A DNA stretch of 64,000 nt from Bacillus kexueae (GCF_022809095.1 NZ_JALAZE010000012.1:1-64000), one strand, 5' to 3'. Positions 25,600-34,708 are shown, counted from the stretch's first letter. Made by a program: numbers and translations. The notes: generated from the sequence alone by a model not told the origin.

Positions 25600-26409
25600 A
25601 TGGGGATTCCTAAAGCGGTAACAATCGCTGGTTCAGATAGTGGGGGAGGCGCAGGCATTCAAGCGGATTTAAAAACGTTTCAAGAGCTTGGAGTATTTGG
25701 GATGTCAGCAATAACAGCGATTACGGCACAAAATACTTTAGGTGTTCAAGGTGTATACCCAATACCTGTCGAGGCCATCGTCCAACAAATCGATTCAATT
25801 GAGAGTGATTTGCGACCGGATGCCATAAAAACAGGGATGCTCTTCAGTGCTGAAATTATAGGAGCAATTTCGGAACGAGTAATCCGATACCAAATGAAAA
25901 ACCTCGTGATTGATCCGGTAATGATTGCAAAGGGCGGTGCTCCTCTTTTACAAGAAGAAGCTGTTACAGCTATGAAAGAGCAACTTATCCCATTAGCAAA
26001 AGTTATTACACCGAATATCCCAGAGGCGGAAGTGCTGACGGATAGAAAGATTCACACGCTAGAAGAACGAAGAGAAGCGGCAAAGAGACTTCATGATTTA
26101 GGAGCAGAGTTTGTTGTGATGAAGGGTGGACACGATCAAAGCGACCGTCTCATTGATTTGTTATATGATGGTGAACATTTTTACGAATGGGAAAGTCGAC
26201 GTCTCCAAACGAAGCATACACATGGAACGGGATGTACGTTTGCGGCTGCGATTACAGCTTCTTTAGCGAAAGGAAGTTCGGTAGTTGAAGCGGTGGAGAC
26301 GGCAAAAATCTTCATCCACGCAGCGATTGAAGACGAGCTAGGAATTGGAGAAGGACACGGTCCTACGAATCATTGGGCATACCGTAAGCGTCATGAGGTG
26401 GTGCTTTAA
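25600..26409 (+). CDS. thiD: HMP/HMP-phosphate kinase ThiD
   Basis: Phosphorylates hydroxymethylpyrimidine twice to HMP pyrophosphate. 269 residues, ribokinase fold, with the N-terminal AGSDSGGGAGIQADLKTF substrate motif, DPVMIAKGG and the C-terminal anion-hole THGTGCTFAAAI with its catalytic base. GGGGGAGG precedes ATG 25600. It receives HMP from TenA or YkoEDC uptake; no thiC is in this window. Overlaps thiE (TAATG). Confidence 0.95.
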   Translation: MGIPKAVTIAGSDSGGGAGIQADLKTFQELGVFGMSAITAITAQNTLGVQGVYPIPVEAIVQQIDSIESDLRPDAIKTGMLFSAEIIGAISERVIRYQMKNLVIDPVMIAKGGAPLLQEEAVTAMKEQLIPLAKVITPNIPEAEVLTDRKIHTLEERREAAKRLHDLGAEFVVMKGGHDQSDRLIDLLYDGEHFYEWESRRLQTKHTHGTGCTFAAAITASLAKGSSVVEAVETAKIFIHAAIEDELGIGEGHGPTNHWAYRKRHEVVL

Positions 26410-27065
26410 TGTTTCAACGGGAAAGTTTGCAGCTCTACTTTGTTATGGGGAGTACGAACTGCTTGAAGAATCCACGTGAGGTTCTGACTGAAGCGATAAA
26501 AGGTGGCATTACGATGTTTCAGTTTCGTGAAAAAGGGGAAGGAAGTTTAGTAGGCAAAGATAAGCGAAATTTAGCTACAGATTTACAGGCGATATGTCAG
26601 GAGCACGGGATTCCCTTTATTGTGAATGACGATGTCGAGCTTGCGCTTTCTATCGGCGCAGATGGAGTCCACATTGGGCAGGATGATGGTGATATTGAAA
26701 CGATCCGAAACTTGGTTGGAAAGAAAATATTAGGTATCTCCACTCATAATGTTGAGGAAGCAAAGGCAGCCCTAAAATTAGGAGCGGATTATATCGGAGT
26801 CGGTCCAATGTATGAGACTTTAACTAAAAAAGACATACAAAGAGTGCGTGGTCCAAAAGTGATTGAAGAAATTCGCGCAGCTGGTATTCATCTTCCGCTT
26901 GTAGGAATCGGTGGAATTTGCAGTGGTCGAGTAAAAGAAATCGCTCAACGAGGGGCAGATGGAATTGCAGTCATCTCCGCTATAAGTAAGGCATTTTCCA
27001 TTGAAGAGTCGGCTCGTCTTTTACGACAAGAGTTTCAAACAAGTCAAGTGAAAGCTTATTTGTAA
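26409..27065 (+). CDS. thiE: Thiamin phosphate synthase ThiE
   Basis: Joins HMP pyrophosphate with thiazole phosphate to make thiamin phosphate. 218 residues, TIM barrel, with FQFREKGEG, NDDVELALSIGADGVHIGQDD and VGPMYETLTKKD, the substrate loops that distinguish it from TenI. The final IGGI and ADGIAVISAI form the phosphate site. ATG overlaps the thiD stop codon. Last gene of the thiamin operon; in B. subtilis thiE sits elsewhere, so its presence here is a rearrangement. Confidence 0.94.
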   Translation: MFQRESLQLYFVMGSTNCLKNPREVLTEAIKGGITMFQFREKGEGSLVGKDKRNLATDLQAICQEHGIPFIVNDDVELALSIGADGVHIGQDDGDIETIRNLVGKKILGISTHNVEEAKAALKLGADYIGVGPMYETLTKKDIQRVRGPKVIEEIRAAGIHLPLVGIGGICSGRVKEIAQRGADGIAVISAISKAFSIEESARLLRQEFQTSQVKAYL

Positions 27066-27115
27066 AAACGCTTCGTTTGCATGATGTTTATACTGGAATA
27101 ATCGAGACAGAACTT

Positions 27116-27153
27116 AAGCAGATGACCATTCGTTCATCTGCTTTTCTTTTTAT
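27116..27153 (+). terminator. Terminator of the thiamin operon
   Basis: AAGCAGATGA (27116-27125) pairs with TCATCTGCTT (27134-27143), followed by TTCTTTTTATT. Between here and 27419 I see only a small GAGAGG/CCTCTC hairpin at 27224-27239. Confidence 0.85.
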
Positions 27154-27419
27154 TGGGCAAGGTCTCTTTCAAAATATCATACTAAAAAATACATCGCTCA
27201 AGGTATTTTACTCTATGTAATATGGAGAGGACTTCCTCTCAGTGGAAAGCCTTCAAAGTACAATCAAAGGTAACAAACATCGTATAGTTAATTGTAAACA
27301 TTTACTATAGAAAATAAATAGACGGAAATGTTTTTTATGAATATAGTAGAAGAAAGAAGAAATATGTCGATATATGTCATATAATGTCGTATTAAATTTA
27401 TGATAAATTAGGTGAGAAA

Positions 27420-28469
27420 ATGACGAAGATAGGTCGAAAGGTTTCAGTTTATATGATCACTTTTCTCGTTGTAGTCATTTCCATCTCCGTTACCTTTAAT
27501 CAAACGTTTATTTGGCTATGTGTACTTTTATTTCCGTTCATTTGGTCATTGGGACGAAATGACGATCATCGCTCCGCAAAAAAAGAACATTTAAAAAAAC
27601 AAGGATATGGCTCGCTTATCCACTCTTTCAGTGGGTCCATCTTTGTTTGGGACTTAACGAATGAAGAGTTGTATTTTTCAAAAGGAATGGAGCAGCTTTT
27701 TGGTTATCCTGAAAAACAGTTGAAAAAGTCCAAGAATTTGTGGAAAGAAATTGTTCATCAAGAGGATTGGGATGCGTTAATAAAGGATAAAAAACGATTG
27801 CTGGAAGGAGATTCGACTAAGATTGAATTTCGTATTCAGCACCCTAAAGATGGGGAAAAGTGGATTATGAAGATAGCGACCCCAATTGTCGGAGAAGATG
27901 GTAAAGTTCTTTTGATCAATGGTCAAATGATTGACATTACAGAAAGAAAACAAGTTGAATTGAAATTAAAACAAATGGCGTACTTTGATGATCTAACAGA
28001 TTTACCGAATCGTAAATTGTTAGATCGACACATAAAAAAAGCGCTTGCGCGTTCGAAGCGTCATCAAGACCCCCTTTCAGTCATGTTTATAGACTTGGAT
28101 GATTTTAAATTAGTCAATGATACATTTGGTCATGAAGTGGGGGATTCGTTGCTAAAAGAAGTGGTAAAACGTATGAAGAGCTGCATCCGAGAAGAAGATT
28201 TAATTGCTCGCGTTGGTGGAGATGAATTTGTAGTTGTTTTTGAACAAACGAGTAAACAAGAGGTCGAGCACATTGCAAAACGAATTGTGGAAAATGTGGG
28301 GCGTCCTTACTTTATCTGTGACCATGAGACATCGATTTCACTGAGTATAGGCATCAGCATGTATCCAAACGATGGAATGGATAAAGAGACGTTAATTAAC
28401 CGTGCTGACCAAGCCATGTATTTAGCGAAATTTAGCGGGAAAAACACATACGAAATATTTTCTTCCTAG
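27420..28469 (+). CDS. PAS-GGDEF diguanylate cyclase
   Basis: 349 residues: two close hydrophobic helices (about 8-42), a PAS domain (about 62-155, with the PAC-type NGQMIDITERK end) and a GGDEF domain (about 175-345). GGDEF at 266-270 is intact and preceded by the substrate motif DLDDFKLVND, so an active cyclase is expected. The RxxD site five residues before GGDEF is not conserved (REED-LIARV). AGGTGAG precedes ATG 27420. Single gene with its own terminator. It is the second diguanylate cyclase in the window. Confidence 0.88.
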   Translation: MTKIGRKVSVYMITFLVVVISISVTFNQTFIWLCVLLFPFIWSLGRNDDHRSAKKEHLKKQGYGSLIHSFSGSIFVWDLTNEELYFSKGMEQLFGYPEKQLKKSKNLWKEIVHQEDWDALIKDKKRLLEGDSTKIEFRIQHPKDGEKWIMKIATPIVGEDGKVLLINGQMIDITERKQVELKLKQMAYFDDLTDLPNRKLLDRHIKKALARSKRHQDPLSVMFIDLDDFKLVNDTFGHEVGDSLLKEVVKRMKSCIREEDLIARVGGDEFVVVFEQTSKQEVEHIAKRIVENVGRPYFICDHETSISLSIGISMYPNDGMDKETLINRADQAMYLAKFSGKNTYEIFSS

Positions 28470-28499
28470 CCATCGTTCGACTGAACGATGGCTTTTTCT
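28468..28499 (+). terminator. Terminator after the PAS-GGDEF gene
   Basis: AGCCATCGTTC (28468-28478) pairs with GAACGATGGCT (28483-28493), then TTTTTCTC. It overlaps the stop codon. Confidence 0.85.
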
Positions 28500-28570
28500 C
28501 TGTATTCATCTTCCTAATTATTTACAACCTTTATGGATTCTCCTACTATGAAATGGGGGGAGGGATGACT

Positions 28571-29317
28571 GTGAGTAAACCGATTGCTGTTGTAACAGGT
28601 GTTAGTCATTCAAAGGGAATAGGTGCAGCCATTTGTCGAAGGCTTGCTCAAGATGGAGTATCGATATTTTTTATCCATTGGGATAGTCATGATGGATGGG
28701 AGGAAGAGTTCTCAAGCGAGATCCAACAATGGGGTGTGAATTGTCTCGGAATGGCGTGTGATTTAGGCCAAGTAGGAATCGAACGCCAAATATTTGATAA
28801 GGTTACAGAAGAAATGGGCGTTCCAACGATATTGATTAATAATGCTGCGCATTCTAGAAGGGATGGTTTTGACGTTTTAAGCAGTGAGATCATTGACGAA
28901 CATTATGTTGTGAATATGAGGGCAAAGATGCTGTTGAGCGTTGAATTTGCTCGACGATTTAAGCGACATGGCTTAACATGTGGACGAATTGTTCAAATGA
29001 TATCCGGTCAGGAACAGGGACCCATGCCACATGAGTTGGCGTATGTTGCTACAAAAGGAGCGATTTCGGCCTTTACCCTGTCTTTATCTGCTGAGGTTGC
29101 TCCATTAGGTATAACCGTAAATGCTGTAAATCCTGGGCCAACGGATACGGGTTGGATGACAGAAGAGATTAAAGATGCTTTACAACCGAAGTTTTTGATG
29201 GGAAGAATTGGACAACCAGATGATGCCGCACGAATTGTTACATTTTTAACAAGTGAGGAAGCCAATTGGATTACGGGTCAGGTCATTCATTCTGAAGGTG
29301 GATTTTTTAGATCGTAG
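28571..29317 (+). CDS. Short-chain dehydrogenase/reductase
   Basis: 248 residues, classical SDR fold: cofactor loop TGVSHSKGIG (about 9-18), NNAAH near 85, catalytic Ser in QMISGQ, Tyr-x3-Lys as YVATK, and NPGPTDTG after it. The C-terminus has the ITGQVIHSEGGF motif of FabG-type reductases. Preferred NADP or NAD and substrate cannot be read. GTG 28571 is chosen on spacing from GGAGGG; ATG 28565 and 28553 are in-frame alternatives. 17 bases upstream of the next small gene. Confidence 0.85.
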   Translation: MSKPIAVVTGVSHSKGIGAAICRRLAQDGVSIFFIHWDSHDGWEEEFSSEIQQWGVNCLGMACDLGQVGIERQIFDKVTEEMGVPTILINNAAHSRRDGFDVLSSEIIDEHYVVNMRAKMLLSVEFARRFKRHGLTCGRIVQMISGQEQGPMPHELAYVATKGAISAFTLSLSAEVAPLGITVNAVNPGPTDTGWMTEEIKDALQPKFLMGRIGQPDDAARIVTFLTSEEANWITGQVIHSEGGFFRS

Positions 29318-29334
29318 TGTGAAAGGAAGAAGGA

Positions 29335-29613
29335 ATGATGAAGGAAAAGATAGTGTTTGATCCAACTATGCATCTACATCTTGGGTATTATGAGAACAAT
29401 GAAGATATCGAAGCCGTTGCCTATAAAGTCAAAAACGAAGAGAAGTGGTATGTATTTCTCGAGGAAGATACTTCACTAAGTATTCGTGATCAATCGAAAT
29501 ATTGGCCATCATACGGATACTATATTTTTACAATAGATAATGAAGACCTATCATACGAAGAAGGGTGTGAGAGATTGAAAGAATGGCTACTTTTCAATTC
29601 CTATATAGGGTGA
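29335..29613 (+). CDS. Conserved-looking protein of unknown function
   Basis: 92 residues, acidic and rich in aromatic residues, no signal or membrane segment; features YYENNEDIEAVAYKV and WPSYGYYIFTID. AAGGAAGAAGGA precedes tandem ATGs at 29335 and 29338. It sits between an SDR gene (17-base gap) and a small ATPase (4-base gap), so the three are probably one transcript. No family recognised. Confidence 0.65.
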   Translation: MMKEKIVFDPTMHLHLGYYENNEDIEAVAYKVKNEEKWYVFLEEDTSLSIRDQSKYWPSYGYYIFTIDNEDLSYEEGCERLKEWLLFNSYIG

Positions 29614-29617
29614 GTTT

Positions 29618-30331
29618 ATGTATTTAAAACAAGTATCGATGAAGTGGCATGAAGTTACAAAGAAGACGGAATATCCGTTCAACATACCTGCCATCCAATC
29701 ATTAGATCAATTACCACTTACATCTAATGTGACTTTTTTTGTTGGTGAGAACGGAACGGGTAAATCGACGTTATTGGAAGCGATTGCCTATCAATGTGGC
29801 TTCCACACAGCAGGAGGAAGTCGTAATAATCTATACGATGTACATGCAGCGCATTCTGCCTTAGGAGATTATATTCGTTTATCTTGGCTTCCGAAAGTGA
29901 CAAATGGCTTCTTTTTACGAGCGGAATCGTTTTATCAGTTTGCTTCTCATATTGATGAAATTGATGATACGGGGTATGCAAACTATGGTGGAAGGTCCTT
30001 ACATGAACAGTCCCATGGAGAATCGTATTTATCGTTGTTTTTAAATCGCTTTAATGGTAAAGCCATTTACTTATTAGATGAGCCAGAGTCCGCCTTATCT
30101 CCACAGCGGCAATTAACGCTCTTGAAAATTATTCATGATCTACAAGGTCAATGCCAGTTTATTATCGCCACTCACTCACCGATTCTACTCGGCTACCCCG
30201 ATGCGATAATCTACAGCTTTGATGGTGGCAAGGTTCAAGAAATACAATATGAAGAGACCGAACATTATCAGCTAACCAGATACTTTTTACAGCATCGTGA
30301 GAAGTTTTTAAAAACGCTTTTTGAAGAGTGA
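29618..30331 (+). CDS. Small SMC/ABC-like ATPase
   Basis: 237 residues, a stand-alone ATPase of the AAA_21/COG3910 kind. Walker A is GENGTGKST (43-51); an ABC-like signature HGESYLSLF precedes Walker B IYLLDEPESALSP (about 149-161); the switch histidine is in IIATHSPILL. No coiled coil, membrane segment or nuclease domain. Such proteins are soluble and of unknown target. GGGTGAG precedes ATG 29618. It follows the 92-residue unknown gene by 4 bases and overlaps the region before fosB. Confidence 0.82.
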   Translation: MYLKQVSMKWHEVTKKTEYPFNIPAIQSLDQLPLTSNVTFFVGENGTGKSTLLEAIAYQCGFHTAGGSRNNLYDVHAAHSALGDYIRLSWLPKVTNGFFLRAESFYQFASHIDEIDDTGYANYGGRSLHEQSHGESYLSLFLNRFNGKAIYLLDEPESALSPQRQLTLLKIIHDLQGQCQFIIATHSPILLGYPDAIIYSFDGGKVQEIQYEETEHYQLTRYFLQHREKFLKTLFEE

Positions 30332-30347
30332 GACTGGGGGAGAGATG

Positions 30348-30770
30348 ATGTCAATACGAGGGGTTAACCACTTAACTTTTTCGGTATCGGATTTAGAAAA
30401 ATCTATTGAATTTTATCAACGAGTTTTTGAGGCAAAACTACTCGTTAAAGGGCCTAAAATGGCTTACTTTGACTTGAATGGAATTTGGCTAGCGTTAAAT
30501 GTTCAGAAGGAAATTTCGAGAACGGAGATTTTTCATTCTTATACGCATATCGCATTTTCCATTGAGGAAGAAGAGTTTGAATTTACACATGAAAAGTTGA
30601 AGAATCTTAACGTCCGAATTTTACCTGGTAGAGACAGAGAAGAAAAGGAAAAGCGTTCGATTTATTTCACCGATCCAGACGGTCACTTATTTGAGTTTCA
30701 TACAGGGACTTTACAAGAACGTCTTCGCTACTATAAGGAAGTGAATCAAGATATGACCTTTTATACTTAA
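30348..30770 (+). CDS. fosB: Metallothiol transferase FosB (fosfomycin resistance)
   Basis: Opens the fosfomycin epoxide with a thiol, bacillithiol in Bacillaceae. 140 residues, glyoxalase/VOC fold, with metal ligands His8, His67 and Glu116 and the signature IYFTDPDGHLFEFHTGTL. Closely matches the pattern and length of chromosomal Bacillus FosB. ATG 30348 suits GGGGGAG better than ATG 30345 or the frame start at 30321 inside the ATPase gene. Chromosomal placement next to an ATPase, without mobile elements, suggests an intrinsic gene. Confidence 0.9.
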   Translation: MSIRGVNHLTFSVSDLEKSIEFYQRVFEAKLLVKGPKMAYFDLNGIWLALNVQKEISRTEIFHSYTHIAFSIEEEEFEFTHEKLKNLNVRILPGRDREEKEKRSIYFTDPDGHLFEFHTGTLQERLRYYKEVNQDMTFYT

Positions 30771-30793
30771 TACCAGTTGATGAATCAAAACAA

Positions 30794-30830
30794 AAAGTGA
30801 AGGGTTTTACATTATTCCTTCACTTTCCTT
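30794..30830. terminator. Bidirectional terminator between fosB and catalase
   Basis: AAAGTGAAGG (30794-30803) pairs with CCTTCACTTT (30817-30826), flanked by A-rich and T-rich tails, serving convergent genes. Confidence 0.75.
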
Positions 30831-30836
30831 TAATGG

Positions 30837-31727
30837 CTATAAATTTTCCATTAGTTTTTTGGCAATTCGAATGTAATCATCCTTGTTAATCCCTGGGGCG
30901 AACTCTTCTGGTAAATCATCTAAATCAGGGATAGGTGCGCCTTTCGGATTGCCTTCTATGACTTCAAGTGGTCTTCCGTTAAGAGGGTGGGTACCTTTCC
31001 AAATCTTTGATATGTCTTTGTAATCGTGATTACTCCAAGTATATAAAATGTTATCTAAACCTTGTTGTTCATATTTTCGCGCATAATCAAATTTCGAATT
31101 ATCGAGGTCTGGGACGGGCAGCATCTTCGTTAAATCGATACCTGTCACAATCTCAATTGCTTTTGCATAGGCCACAACATGAACTCCACCTCGTACGAGT
31201 AAGTACCCAATCGTTTCGCGTGCAGTAGGATGATCCGTCATTTCATAGACTCTCATCTTATGCGTACGGGCGCCAATTTCTAAGAAAAAATTGTGTAATA
31301 AGTCTAAAACGAGGTTTCCGCTATTAAAGACATGGTCCCCTGACCAAGCTCTGCCCATTGAATCTCCAACGAGCGCCGTTTGAGCAGTTGCGATAAATGA
31401 ATAAGTGTTTCGAGCATCTAATCCAGCACGAAGAGGCGTTTCATCTGGGGAACCGGAGAATGTTTGATTTTTTGATAATAGATTGATAGAAGTGGTGACA
31501 AGCTCGACATGCCCCATCTCCTCTGCCGTAATACTTGCGACTAGATCATAAAAGGGTTTGAGTTTTTTCTTACCACGAAAGTTAAATGATTGAAACATGT
31601 AATTATTCAGTGTCGACATTTCACCGAACTTGCCACCTAACAGCTCTTGCACAGCGGCGGCAGCATTTTTATCACCGTATTCAGGAACTGGTAATTCAAT
31701 GAGTAACCGGTCTAATCGTTTAAACAA
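30837..31727 (-). CDS. Manganese catalase
   Basis: Non-haem dimanganese catalase removing hydrogen peroxide; in Bacillus such enzymes (YdbD, CotJC) are spore or general-stress proteins. 296 residues with ligands Glu36 (KFGEMSTL), Glu70 and His73 (AEEMGHVE), and later a Glu in FFLEIGARTHK and His in VRGGVHVVAY. TTG 31727 follows AAGGAGGG. It lies 12 bases after the DUF2642 gene on the same strand, so the two form an operon. Confidence 0.92.
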   Translation of the reverse strand: MFKRLDRLLIELPVPEYGDKNAAAAVQELLGGKFGEMSTLNNYMFQSFNFRGKKKLKPFYDLVASITAEEMGHVELVTTSINLLSKNQTFSGSPDETPLRAGLDARNTYSFIATAQTALVGDSMGRAWSGDHVFNSGNLVLDLLHNFFLEIGARTHKMRVYEMTDHPTARETIGYLLVRGGVHVVAYAKAIEIVTGIDLTKMLPVPDLDNSKFDYARKYEQQGLDNILYTWSNHDYKDISKIWKGTHPLNGRPLEVIEGNPKGAPIPDLDDLPEEFAPGINKDDYIRIAKKLMENL

Positions 31728-31739
31728 TTGGGACCCTCC

Positions 31740-31967
31740 TTATCCATTTGCCTCATGAACTGGAAATACCCATACAACTTGCTGCATACGAACGAAAAAA
31801 GGGGTGCTATTCATCTCGACGACTATATGATCAGGCATTACCGTCTGTAGCTTTCCTCGGATCGTACCTTGGGTTGTTTGTACGGTTATTTTTCTTCCGG
31901 TCATCGAATTCAATGACTGATATAAGTAATGATCATAAAGGCTATAGAAAATAGATTGATTGGACAT
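31740..31967 (-). CDS. yuzF: YuzF-like protein (DUF2642)
   Basis: 75 residues with the DUF2642 pattern: IFYSLYDHYLYQSL, then an Sm-like beta core (TTQGTIRGKL, PDHIVVEM) and FFVRMQQVVWVFP. Related proteins are found in spore-formers and some are spore-coat associated; the molecular role is unknown. ATG 31967 follows AAAGGAGGG; the frame extends further upstream without a site. Co-transcribed with the manganese catalase, which supports a spore or oxidative-stress role by inference. Confidence 0.8.
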   Translation of the reverse strand: MSNQSIFYSLYDHYLYQSLNSMTGRKITVQTTQGTIRGKLQTVMPDHIVVEMNSTPFFVRMQQVVWVFPVHEANG

Positions 31968-32055
31968 GATAACCCTCCTTTGCAAACAATCGTTACAAGT
32001 ATATGAATGAAGAGGTTGCCTATAAAACAATTATTGTTCAGAAAGGGGTAGTATT

Positions 32056-32562
32056 TTGAAAAAGGTACTTGTGATTGGCGTTTCTTCAGGGGTAGGAAAA
32101 ACAACGTTGGCTAAACAGGTAGGGGAGAAATGGAATCTACCTGTCTATCATTTAGATGCATTGTATTGGAAACGAGGGTGGAAGGAGGCTTCAGAAGAAG
32201 AGTTTCAGTGCAAAATGAAGGAGATTGTCATTCAAGAGAAGTGGATCATTGAAGGGAATTATACGAGTACTCTCCCATTAAGGCTCAAAGAGGCGGATAC
32301 GATTATTTACATAGAACGCCCGTTATGGATGTGTTTGTATCGTGTATTAAAAAGAACGTTACAGTATAAAGGGACAACGAGGCCAGAAATGACTGCTGGA
32401 TGTCCAGAACGGTTCTCATGGTCATTTCTCCGATTTATCGTGTCGACCTATCATAATCGAAGGAAGGAGTTTCGACAACTCGTTCTGAAATGTAGAGCAC
32501 AAGGAAAGGATGTTAGGGTTTGTCGAAACAAGGAAGATGAAGAGCGATTGTTGAAGAACTGA
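32056..32562 (+). CDS. P-loop nucleoside kinase-like protein
   Basis: 168 residues of the adenylate-kinase-related / DNA topology modulation FlaR class. Walker A is GVSSGVGKTT (8-17), followed by HLDALYWKRGW, the acceptor-side motif of that family, and IIEGNYTSTLPLRLKEADTIIYIERP with Walker B. TTG 32056 after AAGGGG is the only good start. Single gene, divergent from the yuzF-catalase pair. Substrate unknown. Confidence 0.8.
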   Translation: MKKVLVIGVSSGVGKTTLAKQVGEKWNLPVYHLDALYWKRGWKEASEEEFQCKMKEIVIQEKWIIEGNYTSTLPLRLKEADTIIYIERPLWMCLYRVLKRTLQYKGTTRPEMTAGCPERFSWSFLRFIVSTYHNRRKEFRQLVLKCRAQGKDVRVCRNKEDEERLLKN

Positions 32563-32731
32563 TGCCACCATTATAACTGACATTTCTTCATATTTCCCCG
32601 GAAATCGACAAAACCTTTGAAGGAAATCTAATATTTATTGTAAATTTTATGATAATTTTTAATTTACATATGGAAGTCGAATCTATATCTCTATTAATAT
32701 AAGAAAGTAGGTGAAGAAAAAGGAGTGATAG

Positions 32732-34699
32732 TTGACGATGAAAAAGTTCTTGAAGGGATTGGTTGTTTGGTCAATCCTCATTGCGATGGCAGTACCGATA
32801 AAACAGACATCTATTGCAACTGCTAGTACCGTCGGAAATGTGGTAATTAATGAGATAGCATGGATGGGGACGAATGTAAGCTATAACGATGAATGGATTG
32901 AACTATACAACAATTCGGGAGAAGAGGTAGCGCTTACAGGATGGACATTATCAGCTACGGATGGTTCTCCTTCCATCGCCTTATCTGGGTCCATTCCTGC
33001 AAACGGTTACTTTATTCTTGAACGAACAGATGATCAAACAGTATCAGGAGTTCAAGCAGACCTTATTTATAGTGGCTCTCTTAGTAATTCAGGTGAAGTA
33101 CTTGAATTAAAAGATGCTCAAGGGAATATCGTAGATGTAGTTGATGCATGGTATGCAGGAGATAACGATTCAAAAGCAACGATGGAGCGGAAGGACCCTA
33201 CACAAAGTGGAGCGTTGTCGAGCAACTGGCTTACTGCAACAGAGCTTTACACAGAAGGGTATGGAACCCCTAAAGCAAAAAATCGTTCAACTCAGCTAGG
33301 CTGTAGTTCAACGGAAGAACATTTAAATCAAGTTTCTGAAGCGTTGGGTGCTATTAACGTTTATTTTAATAAATGTGCACTGACACAGTATGCTTCTGTT
33401 GATAACGAAGCGAATTATAATGTTAACTTAGAAAACCGATTAATTCATCGATTAAATCAGGCTACAACAAGTATTGACTTTGCTACATATGAAATTAACT
33501 TACCAAACGTTGTTGATACATTGATTCAAAAAGCTGCTCAAGGTGTACAAGTACGTGTTATTGCAGATTCAAAAGATTCCGAAGACCCATATTATGCTGA
33601 ACGCTTTGAAACAATGCGCCTATATGTTGAAAAAATGGTTCGGGGTCAGGACTTATTATTAGGTACAAGTGATGATATTGTGGTTTTCTCTGATTCCCCT
33701 ATGTTTGCCGTTGAGGATAGCACAAAGCGAATCAGTTTTGGGCTACCTTCTAGCGCGAGTGATATTCCTGAAGTAATGGTAGCTGTTGGAAGTCAAAATG
33801 TCACCGGACGCCTATTTGTTGATGCTGAAGAAAAAGCTCCAAACGCTTATTATTCCCCTGACAACCAAATGCATAATAAGTTTGCAATTGTCGATGGAAA
33901 ATGGGTGTTTACAGGTAGCTGGAATTTCACTGTTACAGGATTGTATGGTGATGAAACGAATATGAGTGCAGGAATTCTGGATGGAAATCAACAGCACGTA
34001 GTTGAGGTTCATTCACCAGAACTAGCAGCGATTTATCGAACCGAATTTGAGGAAATGTGGGGAAGCTCCTCGGATATTCCAAATCCATCAGTAGCGAATT
34101 TTAGCTCACGTAAAACGGATAACACGAGCCATATTGTAAGCGTAGGAGGAAAGACAGTAGAGGTTTATTTTTCTCCTGGGGACGATGCCATTGGTAAGTT
34201 AACAAATTTGGTTAAAGATCAAGCAGATTATAATACGTATTTTTCTATTTTCGCCTGGAGTGACCAAGCATTACTTGACGAGTTAAAGTATAAATGGGAA
34301 GGCTCTTATCAAGATTTGGAAGGGACGCTAACAGGGTTTGATTTAAAAGGTGTTTTCGATTCGAGTTATTGGAATATGTGGTGGTCAGCAAGTGTGGATA
34401 TGACGGGGCGTACAGCCTCTCAATCGAGTCAGAATAACCCTAATACACGTTGGGCTAATCCTGCCCCTGTATACAGTGATCAAGAAACCCGAAAGCTCCA
34501 TAGTAAGACCATGCTAATAGATGCAGAAACAACGAGTGATCCTACAGTAGTCATTGGATCGACCAACTGGAGTGAGAATGGGAACAGTGTGAATGATGAG
34601 AATATGCTCATCATACACGATGACCAAATTACAAACCAATTCGTGCAAGAGTTTTATGCGCGCTATGCTCAAGCGGGTGGACAAATCCCGGCAAATTAG
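32732..34699 (+). CDS. Secreted lamin-tail / phospholipase D-family protein
   Basis: 655 residues: signal peptide (1-33), a lamin-tail domain (about 35-150, with NEIAWMGT, DEWIELYNN and GWTLS) and a PLD superfamily region with two catalytic motifs, HxKx4D near 380 (MHNKFAIVDG ... GSWNF) and near 589 (LHSKTMLIDA ... GSTNWSENG). Both His and Lys pairs are intact. PLD enzymes cut phosphodiesters in lipids or nucleic acids; the lamin-tail is often found on secreted nucleases, so an extracellular DNase is possible. TTG 32732 has AGGAG six bases upstream; ATG 32738 is the alternative. Confidence 0.88.
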   Translation: MTMKKFLKGLVVWSILIAMAVPIKQTSIATASTVGNVVINEIAWMGTNVSYNDEWIELYNNSGEEVALTGWTLSATDGSPSIALSGSIPANGYFILERTDDQTVSGVQADLIYSGSLSNSGEVLELKDAQGNIVDVVDAWYAGDNDSKATMERKDPTQSGALSSNWLTATELYTEGYGTPKAKNRSTQLGCSSTEEHLNQVSEALGAINVYFNKCALTQYASVDNEANYNVNLENRLIHRLNQATTSIDFATYEINLPNVVDTLIQKAAQGVQVRVIADSKDSEDPYYAERFETMRLYVEKMVRGQDLLLGTSDDIVVFSDSPMFAVEDSTKRISFGLPSSASDIPEVMVAVGSQNVTGRLFVDAEEKAPNAYYSPDNQMHNKFAIVDGKWVFTGSWNFTVTGLYGDETNMSAGILDGNQQHVVEVHSPELAAIYRTEFEEMWGSSSDIPNPSVANFSSRKTDNTSHIVSVGGKTVEVYFSPGDDAIGKLTNLVKDQADYNTYFSIFAWSDQALLDELKYKWEGSYQDLEGTLTGFDLKGVFDSSYWNMWWSASVDMTGRTASQSSQNNPNTRWANPAPVYSDQETRKLHSKTMLIDAETTSDPTVVIGSTNWSENGNSVNDENMLIIHDDQITNQFVQEFYARYAQAGGQIPAN

Positions 34700-34708
34700 T
34701 TCTTTCAG

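Noticed and set aside
30321-30347. Longer FosB start at 30321
   Set aside because: Lies within the ATPase gene end and lacks correct spacing; the family starts near MSIRGVNHL.
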